Source of the DNA: Patescibacteria group bacterium
GTDB lineage: Bacteria; Patescibacteriota; Minisyncoccia; UBA6257; HR35
Assembly (NCBI GenBank): GCA_030549895.1
Contig: JAUQQM010000004.1
Coordinates: 1-47,462 of the forward strand
Reading direction: 5' to 3'
Length of the DNA: 47,462 bases
Below, piece after piece: positions 16,095 through 24,691 of this stretch (the first letter of the stretch is position 1; each line of letters starts with the position of its first letter). Under the pieces are notes generated by a model, which had not been told where the DNA came from, did no database searches, and saw only the letters and a list, made by a program, of their open reading frames with translations. The position numbers and the translations under genes are program-made.

Positions 16095-18881
16095 ATGAAA
16101 AAATATATTTGTCCAATGGGGTGTATTGAGCCACAGGAAGAGCCTGGTAATTGTCATGTCTGTGGAATGAAACTTGTTGAAGTTGAGGATGTTTCTAGCG
16201 AAAGTAGTATTCACATCAGTTCGCGAGAAAGTTCGAAGAATTTCACGGCTCAAAACAAACATCACTGTCACCGTGCTGAAGATTTTTTAAATAAATTTTG
16301 GCTTTCTTTAATTTTGACTATACCTATAATTCTTTATTCTGATGTTTTTCAAAAATTTACTGGAATAAAATTGCCATCTTTCGAGGGGATTCAATATTTA
16401 ATTTTAATTCTTGGCTCAATTATTTTTTTCTATGGTGGCTTTGTTTTTCTTGTTGGTGCTTATCGAGAAATTAAGGCTAAAAATTCTGGTATGATGACTT
16501 TGATTGGTTTAGCCATATCTTGTGCATATGTTTATAGTGTTTTTGCTGTTTTATTTAAAATTGGGCGTGAATTTTTCTGGGAACTTACGAGTTTAATTAC
16601 GATTATGCTTTTAGGACATTATTTTGAAATGAGATCAGTTTCTTCGGCTCAAAGAGCACTGCAGGAAATTGAAAAATTATTACCAGATATCGCTGAGAGA
16701 ATTATTATGTCGCGAACAGTTACGAACCACTCGCGAACCTCTGCGAACAAAAATAAAGAAATTTTATATAAAGATCTTAGCTACAAAATTGTTGGTTTAT
16801 TATTCAAGATAAAGAGAGAATTGGGTCTAGGCCATAAAGAAAAAATATATGCTAATGCTTTCGAAATAGAACTTAAAAACAGTGGAATAAATTTTGAAAG
16901 AGAAAAAGAGATACAGTTAATTTACAACGATAATGTAGTTGGAAAATATAAACCAAATTTTATAATTGAAGATAAAGTAATAATAGAATTTAAAGCATTA
17001 CCTTTAGTCACAAAAAGAGATAAAAAACAAATATGGCATTATCTTAGAGGGACTAAATATACATTAGCACTTTTAGTAAATTTTGGTAAAAAAGATGTAG
17101 AGATATATAGGATAGTACATTCTAATAAAGGTACACATCCTTCAAATGATATTTACGTGAGTTCGCAGAATGGTTCGCATATTAGTTCGCAAGATCGTTC
17201 GCAAGAGTTCGCAACTGAAAATAATGTTCGCAATAGTTCGCGAGAAAGTTCGCAAGAGTTCGCGACTGAAATTATAAAACTCGAAGAACTTAAAGTAGGC
17301 GATATAGTTTTAGTAAGACCTGGAGGAAAAATTCCCACTGATGGAGTTGTTATTGAAGGGAAATCAGAAGTTAATGAAAGTATGATTACTGGTGAAAGTA
17401 AGCCAGTTTTGAAAGAAATAGGTTCAGAAGTTATTGCTGGAACAATTAATGGTGATGGAATGTTGAAAATTAAAGTAACAAAAATTGGTGAAGAGACATT
17501 TTTAGCGGGGATCAAAAGATTAATTAAAGAAGCTCAAGCCTCAAAATCAAAACTTCAGGTTTTAGCTGATGTTTTTGCTAAATATTTAACATTTATCGCT
17601 ATTTTTATTGGTCTTTTAAGTTTTACTCTTTGGCTTTTGGTTAAAAAAGATTTTGCTTTTGCTTTAGAAAGATTAGTTACTATTTTGATTATTGCTTGTC
17701 CTCATGCTTTAGGTTTAGCTATTCCTCTTGTTGTTGCTATTTCAACATCTTTAGCAATTCATAATGGATTTTTAATTAGAAATAGACTCCAACTTGAACT
17801 TGCAAGAAAAATAGATATTGTTTTATTTGATAAAACTGGAACCTTAACTTCAGGAAAATTTAAAGTGAAAAAGATATTAACACAAATCAGTTCGCGAGAG
17901 GGTTCGCATATTAGTTCGCGAGAAGGTTCGCAAGAATTAACGATCCTCCAACTTGCAGCTTCTTTAAGTCAATATTCTTCTCATTTTATCTCTCAAGGAA
18001 TTTTAGAAAAAGCAAAAGAAGTTAGTCGCGAACTTTCGCAAATTTTACCGCAAACAGATGCGAACATTAATGGATTGGAGTTTTTAAAAGTTGAAGATTT
18101 TGAAAATTTACCTGGAAGGGGAGTGAAAGGAAGAATTGGGGGTAAGCTTTATTATTTGGGTGGTGATAATTTATTAAAAGAATTAGGTATTGAAAAACCA
18201 CAAATTACAATAAATAATAATGTTCGCAATAGTTCGCAAGAAAGTTCGCAAGATCGTTCGCAGGAGTTCGCGACTGATATTGTCGGAACGATAGTTTATT
18301 TAATTGAAGAGAAAAATATTTTAGGAGCAATTATTTTGGAAGATGAAATTAGAAAAGAATCTTTTGAAGCAGTTAAGGGGCTTCATAAATTAGGTGTTAG
18401 AGTTTTGATGATAACTGGTGATAAAAAAGAGATTGCTGAGAAAGTTTCAAAAGAGCTTGAAATCGATGAATATTTTGCTGAAGTTTTACCAGAAGATAAA
18501 GTAAATAAAGTTAAAGAACTTCAAAAGCGTGGCTTTAAAGTAATGATGGTTGGAGATGGAATTAATGATGCGCCAGCACTTATGCAAGCTGATGTTGGAG
18601 TTGCTATTGGCGCTGGAACAAATGTTGCCATTGAATCAGCAGGAATAATTTTAGTAAAGAATGATCCGAGAGACATTATTAAGATAATTGAACTTTCAAG
18701 AAAAACTTATCAAAAAATGATAGAAAATTTATTTTGGGCAACTGGTTATAATATTGTTGCTCTTCCTCTTGCTGCTGGGATTTTAGCTTTTAAAGGGATT
18801 TTACTTTCTCCAGCCTTAGGTGCAATTTTTATGAGTTTATCTACAATTATTGTTGCCTTAAATGCTTTAAGGTTAAGTTAA
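16095..18881 (+). CDS. P1B-type copper-translocating ATPase (CopB/CPH class) with HMBD domain and in-frame insertions
   Basis: YICPMGCIEPQEEPGNCHVCGMKLV (HMBD), TGES, ACPHALGLA, DKTGTLTSG, GDGINDAPAL. Confidence 0.93.
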   Translation: MKKYICPMGCIEPQEEPGNCHVCGMKLVEVEDVSSESSIHISSRESSKNFTAQNKHHCHRAEDFLNKFWLSLILTIPIILYSDVFQKFTGIKLPSFEGIQYLILILGSIIFFYGGFVFLVGAYREIKAKNSGMMTLIGLAISCAYVYSVFAVLFKIGREFFWELTSLITIMLLGHYFEMRSVSSAQRALQEIEKLLPDIAERIIMSRTVTNHSRTSANKNKEILYKDLSYKIVGLLFKIKRELGLGHKEKIYANAFEIELKNSGINFEREKEIQLIYNDNVVGKYKPNFIIEDKVIIEFKALPLVTKRDKKQIWHYLRGTKYTLALLVNFGKKDVEIYRIVHSNKGTHPSNDIYVSSQNGSHISSQDRSQEFATENNVRNSSRESSQEFATEIIKLEELKVGDIVLVRPGGKIPTDGVVIEGKSEVNESMITGESKPVLKEIGSEVIAGTINGDGMLKIKVTKIGEETFLAGIKRLIKEAQASKSKLQVLADVFAKYLTFIAIFIGLLSFTLWLLVKKDFAFALERLVTILIIACPHALGLAIPLVVAISTSLAIHNGFLIRNRLQLELARKIDIVLFDKTGTLTSGKFKVKKILTQISSREGSHISSREGSQELTILQLAASLSQYSSHFISQGILEKAKEVSRELSQILPQTDANINGLEFLKVEDFENLPGRGVKGRIGGKLYYLGGDNLLKELGIEKPQITINNNVRNSSQESSQDRSQEFATDIVGTIVYLIEEKNILGAIILEDEIRKESFEAVKGLHKLGVRVLMITGDKKEIAEKVSKELEIDEYFAEVLPEDKVNKVKELQKRGFKVMMVGDGINDAPALMQADVGVAIGAGTNVAIESAGIILVKNDPRDIIKIIELSRKTYQKMIENLFWATGYNIVALPLAAGILAFKGILLSPALGAIFMSLSTIIVALNALRLS
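16207..16250 (+). repeat. GTTCGC element E1 (diverged, direct)
   Basis: gtattcacatcagttcgcgagaaagttcgaagaatttcacggct aligns ungapped over 44 nt to E4. Confidence 0.7.
16709..16748 (-). repeat. GTTCGC element E2 (inverted), left flank of GxxExxY domain
   Basis: gtcgcgaacagttacgaaccactcgcgaacctctgcgaac; reverse complement gttcgcagaggttcgcgagtggttcgtaactgttcgcgac. Confidence 0.8.
16752..17130 (+). other. GxxExxY (PD-(D/E)XK_3) protein domain embedded in the P-type ATPase
   Basis: ILYKDLSYKIVGLLFKIKRELGLGHKEKIYANAFEIELKNSGINFEREKEIQLIYNDNVVGKYKPNFIIEDKVIIEFKAL...; GHKEKIY is the GxxExxY motif. Confidence 0.9.
17160..17216 (+). repeat. GTTCGC element E3 (direct, expanded by 12-nt units)
   Basis: agttcgcagaat ggttcgcatatt agttcgcaagat cgttcgcaagag ttcgcaact. 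Confidence 0.85.
17224..17267 (+). repeat. GTTCGC element E4 (direct, reference copy)
   Basis: atgttcgcaatagttcgcgagaaagttcgcaagagttcgcgact. Confidence 0.85.
17889..17936 (+). repeat. GTTCGC element E5 (direct)
   Basis: agttcgcgagagggttcgcatattagttcgcgagaaggttcgcaagaa. Confidence 0.8.
18025..18067 (-). repeat. GTTCGC element E6 (inverted)
   Basis: Reverse complement atgttcgcatctgtttgcggtaaaatttgcgaaagttcgcgac aligns ungapped with E4 over 43 nt. Confidence 0.75.
18220..18275 (+). repeat. GTTCGC element E7 (direct, one extra 12-nt unit)
   Basis: atgttcgcaatagttcgcaagaaagttcgcaagatcgttcgcaggagttcgcgact. Confidence 0.85.
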
Positions 18882-19074
18882 GATGTAGCAAAATTTTTCT
18901 ATTACTTGGAAAGAATAATTAAGAAATTTGCTAATCACTAAAAATAGGATTTATAGCTTATTACTGACTTTCATTTTATATTATTTTTGAAACAGCAGGT
19001 AAAAAGGAAATTAAATGATTTTTGTGGTGTCAACCAATAAAGTTATTTAAATCGTGTTATAATTTTATACGATT

Positions 19075-20895
19075 ATGTTAAAGATTTTTAAAAATAAAAT
19101 TTTTTTATTAGGAGTTGTTATTTTAATTTTTGGATATTTCATCTATAGAAATTTTTTATCTAATAAAAATCAAAATCTTTATACTCTTATTCAAGTTGGA
19201 AGGGGTGACATTACTATTGTAACAAGTGGTACTGGTTATGTTATAGCTGATAAAGAAATAGATATTAAGTCTGAGGTCAGTGGCAATGTTGATTTTGTTG
19301 GTTTTAAGGAAGGTGATTTTGTTAAAAAAAATAATTTAATTGTAAAACTTGATGATCGAGAAGCTCAAAAATTAGTAAGAAATGCTGAAATCAATCTTGA
19401 ATCAGCCAAACTTTCACTTGAAAAACTAAAACAACCAGTAGATACTTATACTTTGGTTCAGGCAGAAAATGCTTTATTAGCTGCTCAGCAAGTAAAACAA
19501 AAAGCCGAAGATGAACTAAAAAAATCTTATGAAGATGGCGTGAATATAATTACAAATGTTTTTTTAGATGTTAATTATATAATTAACGGCTTAAAAGATA
19601 TATTTTTTAAAAATAATATTGCTCCGAATTTTTATTTATACAATATTACTTGGTATGCTAATCAAACTTTAGATCGCGAACGAGCCGCTCAGTATGCAAA
19701 CGAAATTATTAAAGGTTATAATTTAGCTTTTTCAATTTATCTTGATAATTTTAAAAATTATGAAGAACTTTCCAGGTTTTCTGATTTTCAGACTATTGAG
19801 AATTTAATTTTAAAAACTTATGAAATGGTTAAAGTTGTTGCGGATGTTGTTAAAACTTCAAAAAATTTTGTTGATTTTGTGGTTAATTATATGAAAGATA
19901 AAGACCTCGAAATTCCATCTCTTGTTTTAAATCATCAAATTAATCTTGAGTCTTTTACTTTGAAAATCAATAATAATCTTTCAAGTTTATTAAATATTAA
20001 AACAGCAATTCAAACAAATAAAGATAATGTAATCAGCGCTGAGAGATCTGTTATTGAAAAAAGCGAATATCTTCAAAAACTAAAAAAAGGACCAGACGAG
20101 CTTGATTTAAAATCAGCTGAACTTTTAGTAAAGCAAAGAGAAAATGAACTTATGGACGCTAGAGAAAAGATAAATGATTATTATATTAGAGCTCCATTTG
20201 ATGGAGTTATTACAAAGATTAACGTAAAAAGCGGAGACTCTATAGAAAGTGGAAAAGTAGTAGCTACTTTATCTACTAATAAAAAAATAGCTGAAATTGT
20301 TTTAAATGAGGTTGATGTTACTAAAGTTAATATTAATGATGAGGCTTTTTTAACTTTCGACGCTTTACCAGAAGTTAGGTTAAAAGGTAAGGTAGTTTCC
20401 ATAAATCCAGCTGGCGAAATTTCTCAGGGAGTAGTTAGTTATAAAATTAAAATTGCTTTTGAAAATAACCCTCAGGTAAAAATAGGAATGACTGTTAATG
20501 CTGAAATAATTAATGAAAAAAAAGAAAATGTTTTAGTTGTTCCTAATCAAGCCGTTAAAAAATTTCAAGATAAAATATTTGTTGAAGTACCCGACGAAAG
20601 AGATTTAAATATTTTAAATAAAAAAATTTATAATTTAGAAAATTTTGGAATAAATAGTAATAAAAGAATAATTAGCCTTAATTTAAATTATCAGCCTAAA
20701 ATGAAATTTATTAAAACAGGTTTAAGCGATGAAAAAAATATTGAAGTTTTAGAAGGTTTAAAAGAAGGAGAATGGGTGATTATTAAGTCATCAATAATTA
20801 ATCAAAAGTCATCAAATAATGAAGAACAAGGATTTTTTCAAAGATTTTTCCCTCAGCCAAGGAGATTTATTCGTTCTCCTGGAATTAAACAATGA
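19075..20895 (+). CDS. RND/ABC efflux periplasmic adaptor subunit (MacA/HlyD-like)
   Basis: SEVSGNVDFVGFKEGDFVKKNNLIVKLDDREAQ; DYYIRAPFDGVITKINVKSGDSIESGKVVATL; NVLVVPNQAV. Confidence 0.9.
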   Translation: MLKIFKNKIFLLGVVILIFGYFIYRNFLSNKNQNLYTLIQVGRGDITIVTSGTGYVIADKEIDIKSEVSGNVDFVGFKEGDFVKKNNLIVKLDDREAQKLVRNAEINLESAKLSLEKLKQPVDTYTLVQAENALLAAQQVKQKAEDELKKSYEDGVNIITNVFLDVNYIINGLKDIFFKNNIAPNFYLYNITWYANQTLDRERAAQYANEIIKGYNLAFSIYLDNFKNYEELSRFSDFQTIENLILKTYEMVKVVADVVKTSKNFVDFVVNYMKDKDLEIPSLVLNHQINLESFTLKINNNLSSLLNIKTAIQTNKDNVISAERSVIEKSEYLQKLKKGPDELDLKSAELLVKQRENELMDAREKINDYYIRAPFDGVITKINVKSGDSIESGKVVATLSTNKKIAEIVLNEVDVTKVNINDEAFLTFDALPEVRLKGKVVSINPAGEISQGVVSYKIKIAFENNPQVKIGMTVNAEIINEKKENVLVVPNQAVKKFQDKIFVEVPDERDLNILNKKIYNLENFGINSNKRIISLNLNYQPKMKFIKTGLSDEKNIEVLEGLKEGEWVIIKSSIINQKSSNNEEQGFFQRFFPQPRRFIRSPGIKQ

Positions 20896-21608
20896 TTGAA
20901 CTTAAAAATATAACTAAAGTTTATAAAACTGGTGAAGTAGAAACTACTGCTCTTAAAAATATAAATTTAAAAATTGAAAGAAGTGAATTTGTGGCGATAA
21001 TGGGACCTTCAGGTTCAGGGAAATCAACTTTAATGCATATTATTGGACTATTAGATAGGCCCACATCAGGAGAATACTTTTTAGAAGGGATTAATGTCAA
21101 TAGGTTAAGCGATAATGAACTTGCTAATTTGAGAAATAAAAAAATTGGTTTTGTTTTTCAAGCATTTTATCTTTTACCAAGAAAGAATGTTTTAGAAAAT
21201 GTAATTTTACCAACAATTTATAGTGGATTAGATCAAGAATTAAGAGAAAAAAAGGCTAAAAAAGCTTTAAAAGATTCTGCTTTTCCAGAAAATTTTATTT
21301 ATCATTATCCTAATCAACTTTCTGGAGGAATGATGCAAAGGGTTGCTATTGCTCGAGCTTTAGTTAATGATCCAGAAATAATTTTAGCTGATGAACCAAC
21401 AGGTAATTTAGATACTAAAACTGGTGAAGTCATTATGCATACCTTGCAAAAACTTAATTTAGAGAAAGGTATAACTATTGTTTTAATTACTCATGAAGAA
21501 TATATTGCTCAACATGCTGAAAAAATTATTAAAATAAGAGATGGAGAAATTATTGCTGAAGAAAAAGTAAAAAATAGAAAAATTTTATATTACAATAATG
21601 AAATTTAA
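20892..21608 (+). CDS. ABC transporter ATP-binding protein (MacB/LolD-like)
   Basis: [51 protein letters not shown]. Confidence 0.95.
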   Translation: MIELKNITKVYKTGEVETTALKNINLKIERSEFVAIMGPSGSGKSTLMHIIGLLDRPTSGEYFLEGINVNRLSDNELANLRNKKIGFVFQAFYLLPRKNVLENVILPTIYSGLDQELREKKAKKALKDSAFPENFIYHYPNQLSGGMMQRVAIARALVNDPEIILADEPTGNLDTKTGEVIMHTLQKLNLEKGITIVLITHEEYIAQHAEKIIKIRDGEIIAEEKVKNRKILYYNNEI

Positions 21609-22809
21609 TGATCTATTAAAAGAAAGCTTAAGTTCTTTAAAAGCAAACAAATTAAGGACAGGTCTTACAATGCTCGGTATTATAATTGGTGTTGCTTCTG
21701 TAATTTCTATGATTTCATTAGGTGAAGGTTCAAAAATTAGTATTCAAAGAAGTATTGAAAGTTTAGGATCAAATAATTTAATTGTTTTTCCAGGAATAGT
21801 TCAACCAGGGAGAGGTTTTATAGCTAGTGGTCGGGGTGGTGCCGAAGTTTTAAAAATAAAGGATGTTGAAGAACTTCGAAAAATTGAAAATATTATCGCG
21901 ATTTCACCAGAAATTCAAAGAAGATTTCAGATTGTTTCTGAAGTTGGAAATAATATAAATTCAACAGTTTTAGGAATTTCTTCTGATTTTTTTATTGTTA
22001 GGAATATTCAAATTGCTAATGGAGAAAAAATTTCTGAAGATAATGTAAAATCATTTTCTAGAGTAGCTGTTTTAGGAAGTAATATTACTAAAGATTTGTT
22101 TGGTGATATTAATCCTTTAGGAAAAAAAATTAGAATAAATAACTTAAGTTTTAGAGTAATTGGCGTAATGCAGCCTAAAGGATCGACTGGTTTTGTAAGT
22201 TATGATGATTTTATTTTAGTTCCCTACAGTGTAATGCAGAAACAATTAGCTGGTACTGAGTATTTTAATTCAATAGCAGTTAAGGTTGATAGCAAAGAAA
22301 ATATTGAAAAAGTTAGAGGAGAAATAGAAGAAAGATTGGTTAAACTTCATAATGTTTCTGAACCAGACTTTTCAATTTTTTCTCAAGAGGATATTCTAAG
22401 TACTCTAACTTCAGTTATTAATACTTTTACGATTTTTCTTTCTTTTATTGCCGGAATTTCGTTAGTTGTTGGTGGAATCGGAATTATGAATATGATGTTA
22501 ACTAGCGTGACCGAAAGGACAAGAGAAATTGGTTTAAGAAAAGCGATTGGAGCAAAAAGGAATGATATTTTAAAACAAATTCTTTTAGAATCTATTTTTA
22601 TAACATTAATTGGTGGTTTAGTTGGTATTATTTTAGGTTCAACTATAACTTTTGTAGTTGGTAAAATTGCTAATATTAATATTTTAATTTCCATTAAAGC
22701 TATTTTAATTTCTGTTTTTATTTCAACCTTAATAGGAATGATTTTTGGTTATTATCCTGCCAAGAAAGCAAGTAATTTAGATCCAATTGAGGCATTAAAG
22801 TATGAATAA
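21598..22809 (+). CDS. ABC transporter permease (MacB_PCD-FtsX)
   Basis: LRTGLTMLGIIIGVASVISMISLGEGS, VTERTREIGLRKAIGAKRNDIL, YYPAKKASNLDPIEALKYE. Confidence 0.93.
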   Translation: MKFNDLLKESLSSLKANKLRTGLTMLGIIIGVASVISMISLGEGSKISIQRSIESLGSNNLIVFPGIVQPGRGFIASGRGGAEVLKIKDVEELRKIENIIAISPEIQRRFQIVSEVGNNINSTVLGISSDFFIVRNIQIANGEKISEDNVKSFSRVAVLGSNITKDLFGDINPLGKKIRINNLSFRVIGVMQPKGSTGFVSYDDFILVPYSVMQKQLAGTEYFNSIAVKVDSKENIEKVRGEIEERLVKLHNVSEPDFSIFSQEDILSTLTSVINTFTIFLSFIAGISLVVGGIGIMNMMLTSVTERTREIGLRKAIGAKRNDILKQILLESIFITLIGGLVGIILGSTITFVVGKIANINILISIKAILISVFISTLIGMIFGYYPAKKASNLDPIEALKYE

Positions 22810-22947
22810 AATGATTTTAGTTTATATTACTAGTCTTAATTAAAGGACGGCCTTTAAGATTAGTTATTATCTATTAAAAAATTAATTGGTTGCGCAAATA
22901 TTTTTAATGAATACTTAAAATATCTTCTTCAAGATTTAGGATAATTT

Positions 22948-24459
22948 TTAGGTTAAATAATTTTCAATTTTTTGAATATAGTTATTGAGTTTTGTAATTG
23001 AAATTCTTTCAAACTTTTCAGTTAACATATCAAAAGCTGTCTTTGGAAAAACATTTTTATACTTTATATCTTCTCCATAAAGATTCTTTTCTTTAATATT
23101 TTGCCAGAAAATTGGTATTGAAAGTTTATTAAGATTATCTATTTCATATTGGATAATTTTTCTAAAATAACTTTTGTGATAATTATAGTGAAATCTTTTA
23201 CTGTTTTCTTTTAAGGCTTTTTTTAGTCTGAGATTAAATTTTTTAAGAGGAAAGTTAATTGGTTGAAGTATGTGTTGAATTAAAATAGAATAAAATGAAG
23301 TTTTTCTAAGAATAACTCTTGAAAATATCGGATCTTTTTGTTCGTCGATCATTTTTAAAATAAAATGCCTATTTTTTAAAATCCATAAGTAACTTTCTTT
23401 AAATCCTTTTATTATCTGCTTTTTAAAATTTTTTGGATTCCATAATGTTTTTTCATTTTTAAAGATTCTATTATGGGGTTGCATTTTACTAAATGTTCTA
23501 TATTTTAATCTCATTCTATCTGTAAACTTATAAAGAACTACTGGCTGAGTTAGACTAATTAATTTTTTATTGCCACCGTAGATAGCACTTGTTAAATTTT
23601 TAGATTTTGGCCTTTCAATAAAACCTGTTGAAAGTAAACTATTTGCTAAATTTTTGTTTCTATAAAGACTATAATTTGTAAAAATAGTTTCTGTGTCTAA
23701 GATAATTGGATTTGATCGAAAAGCAATAATATTTTCCATATGAAAATCAGAGCCATTTAAGGCGAAAACTAATCCAAAAAGATTACCAAGACTTTCATAA
23801 AATAATTTTGCTTCATTTTTGTTTATATTTTTATTTTTTAAAGGTATAAATTCACAAATCCATAAATCATCTATGTTTATGCTTTTAGGATTTTTTAAAT
23901 TTTTGTAGAGATCTTTATTAAATTTTTCTAAGATATAACTAAAAATAGGTTGATAACTAAAAACGTGAGGTTTAATTTTTAGATACTTTTTATTTTCAAA
24001 TTTTAGAAAAATTGTTCTTTTTCCTTTAGTGTGTCTATCACTTGCCTGAGGATAGATGAAAAATAGTAATTTAGAGCGTAATTTAAAAAATCTTTCGATT
24101 TTAGACCAATTTTCATCAAGTTTATTAAAAATGTCTAAGAAGAAATTTTTTTCTTCCTGTAGATATCCTTCGATTATTTTATCGATTTCTGGATAAAGAT
24201 GAAATAAATTATCTTTTCTTAAGTTAATAAAATTTTTAAATCTTTCATAAGAATTTTTACCTTTTATTAAACAATTACTTTTATCTAAATAAAGCTGCCA
24301 ACAAAAAGTAGGGAGAGTTATATTTTCTAAGTTTTTGGTTAGATTTTCTAAAAAATGGTTAATAAAAAAATTCGCATCTTTTATTATTTTCGATTTTATA
24401 GACCTTTTTAATTCGTTTTTTAAAGTTTCGAGACGATCCCTATAAAATACCTTAAGCAT
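22948..24459 (-). CDS. stand-alone type II lanthipeptide dehydratase (LanM N-terminal/DUF4135) lacking a LanC domain
   Basis: DRHTKGKRTIFLKFENKKYLKIKPH; LGNLFGLVFALNGSDFHMENIIAFRSNPIILDTETIF; RVILRKTSFYSIL; IDNLNKLSIPIFWQN. Confidence 0.85.
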   Translation of the reverse strand: MLKVFYRDRLETLKNELKRSIKSKIIKDANFFINHFLENLTKNLENITLPTFCWQLYLDKSNCLIKGKNSYERFKNFINLRKDNLFHLYPEIDKIIEGYLQEEKNFFLDIFNKLDENWSKIERFFKLRSKLLFFIYPQASDRHTKGKRTIFLKFENKKYLKIKPHVFSYQPIFSYILEKFNKDLYKNLKNPKSINIDDLWICEFIPLKNKNINKNEAKLFYESLGNLFGLVFALNGSDFHMENIIAFRSNPIILDTETIFTNYSLYRNKNLANSLLSTGFIERPKSKNLTSAIYGGNKKLISLTQPVVLYKFTDRMRLKYRTFSKMQPHNRIFKNEKTLWNPKNFKKQIIKGFKESYLWILKNRHFILKMIDEQKDPIFSRVILRKTSFYSILIQHILQPINFPLKKFNLRLKKALKENSKRFHYNYHKSYFRKIIQYEIDNLNKLSIPIFWQNIKEKNLYGEDIKYKNVFPKTAFDMLTEKFERISITKLNNYIQKIENYLT

Positions 24460-24469
24460 CCTTATTCAG

Positions 24470-24649
24470 TTAGATAGTGCTTCTACAAGTACCTGTGGCG
24501 CAACACTTTGTTGAGTTAAATACTGCTAATTTCTCTAATTTTCTTACTGTTGTCCAATTTATTTCATTATAACCTGTAGGATGAAAACCGTTATACTTTT
24601 TTCCTTTAAGCCATTCTTTTATGGCTACTTTTAATTTTGTTTTCTTCAT
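24470..24649 (-). CDS. candidate lanthipeptide/RiPP precursor peptide (59 aa), not in ORF track
   Basis: MKKTKLKVAIKEWLKGKKYNGFHPTGYNEINWTTVRKLEKLAVFNSTKCCATGTCRSTI*; ends 10 nt upstream of the dehydratase start; TATAAT (minus) at 24659-24664. Confidence 0.75.
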   Translation of the reverse strand: MKKTKLKVAIKEWLKGKKYNGFHPTGYNEINWTTVRKLEKLAVFNSTKCCATGTCRSTI

Positions 24650-24691
24650 GTTTACTAAATTATATCATAAGATTATGCTACAATATATTTT

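Larger units (their letters stand above)
16709..17267 (+). mobile_element. candidate in-frame mobile unit: inverted GTTCGC elements bracketing a GxxExxY domain
   Basis: E2 (inverted), GxxExxY domain, E3+E4 (direct) sit as one block between ALQEIEKLLPDIAERI and IKLEELKVGDIVLVRPG of the ATPase actuator domain. Confidence 0.55.

Noticed and set aside
17153-17515. Minus-strand ORF 120 aa opposite the ATPase
   Set aside because: Antisense of a clearly coding P-type ATPase; composition follows the opposite strand.
16207-18275. GTTCGC repeats as a CRISPR array
   Set aside because: Units are irregular, mostly contiguous 12-mers inside an open reading frame, in both orientations, with no constant-length spacers and no cas genes nearby.
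22383-22694. Minus-strand ORF 103 aa
   Set aside because: Antisense to the MacB permease C-terminal region.
22840-22870. Inverted repeat TAAAGG-acgg-CCTTTA as a terminator
   Set aside because: Short stem with no clear T-tract on either strand; may be a weak bidirectional terminator but not supportable.
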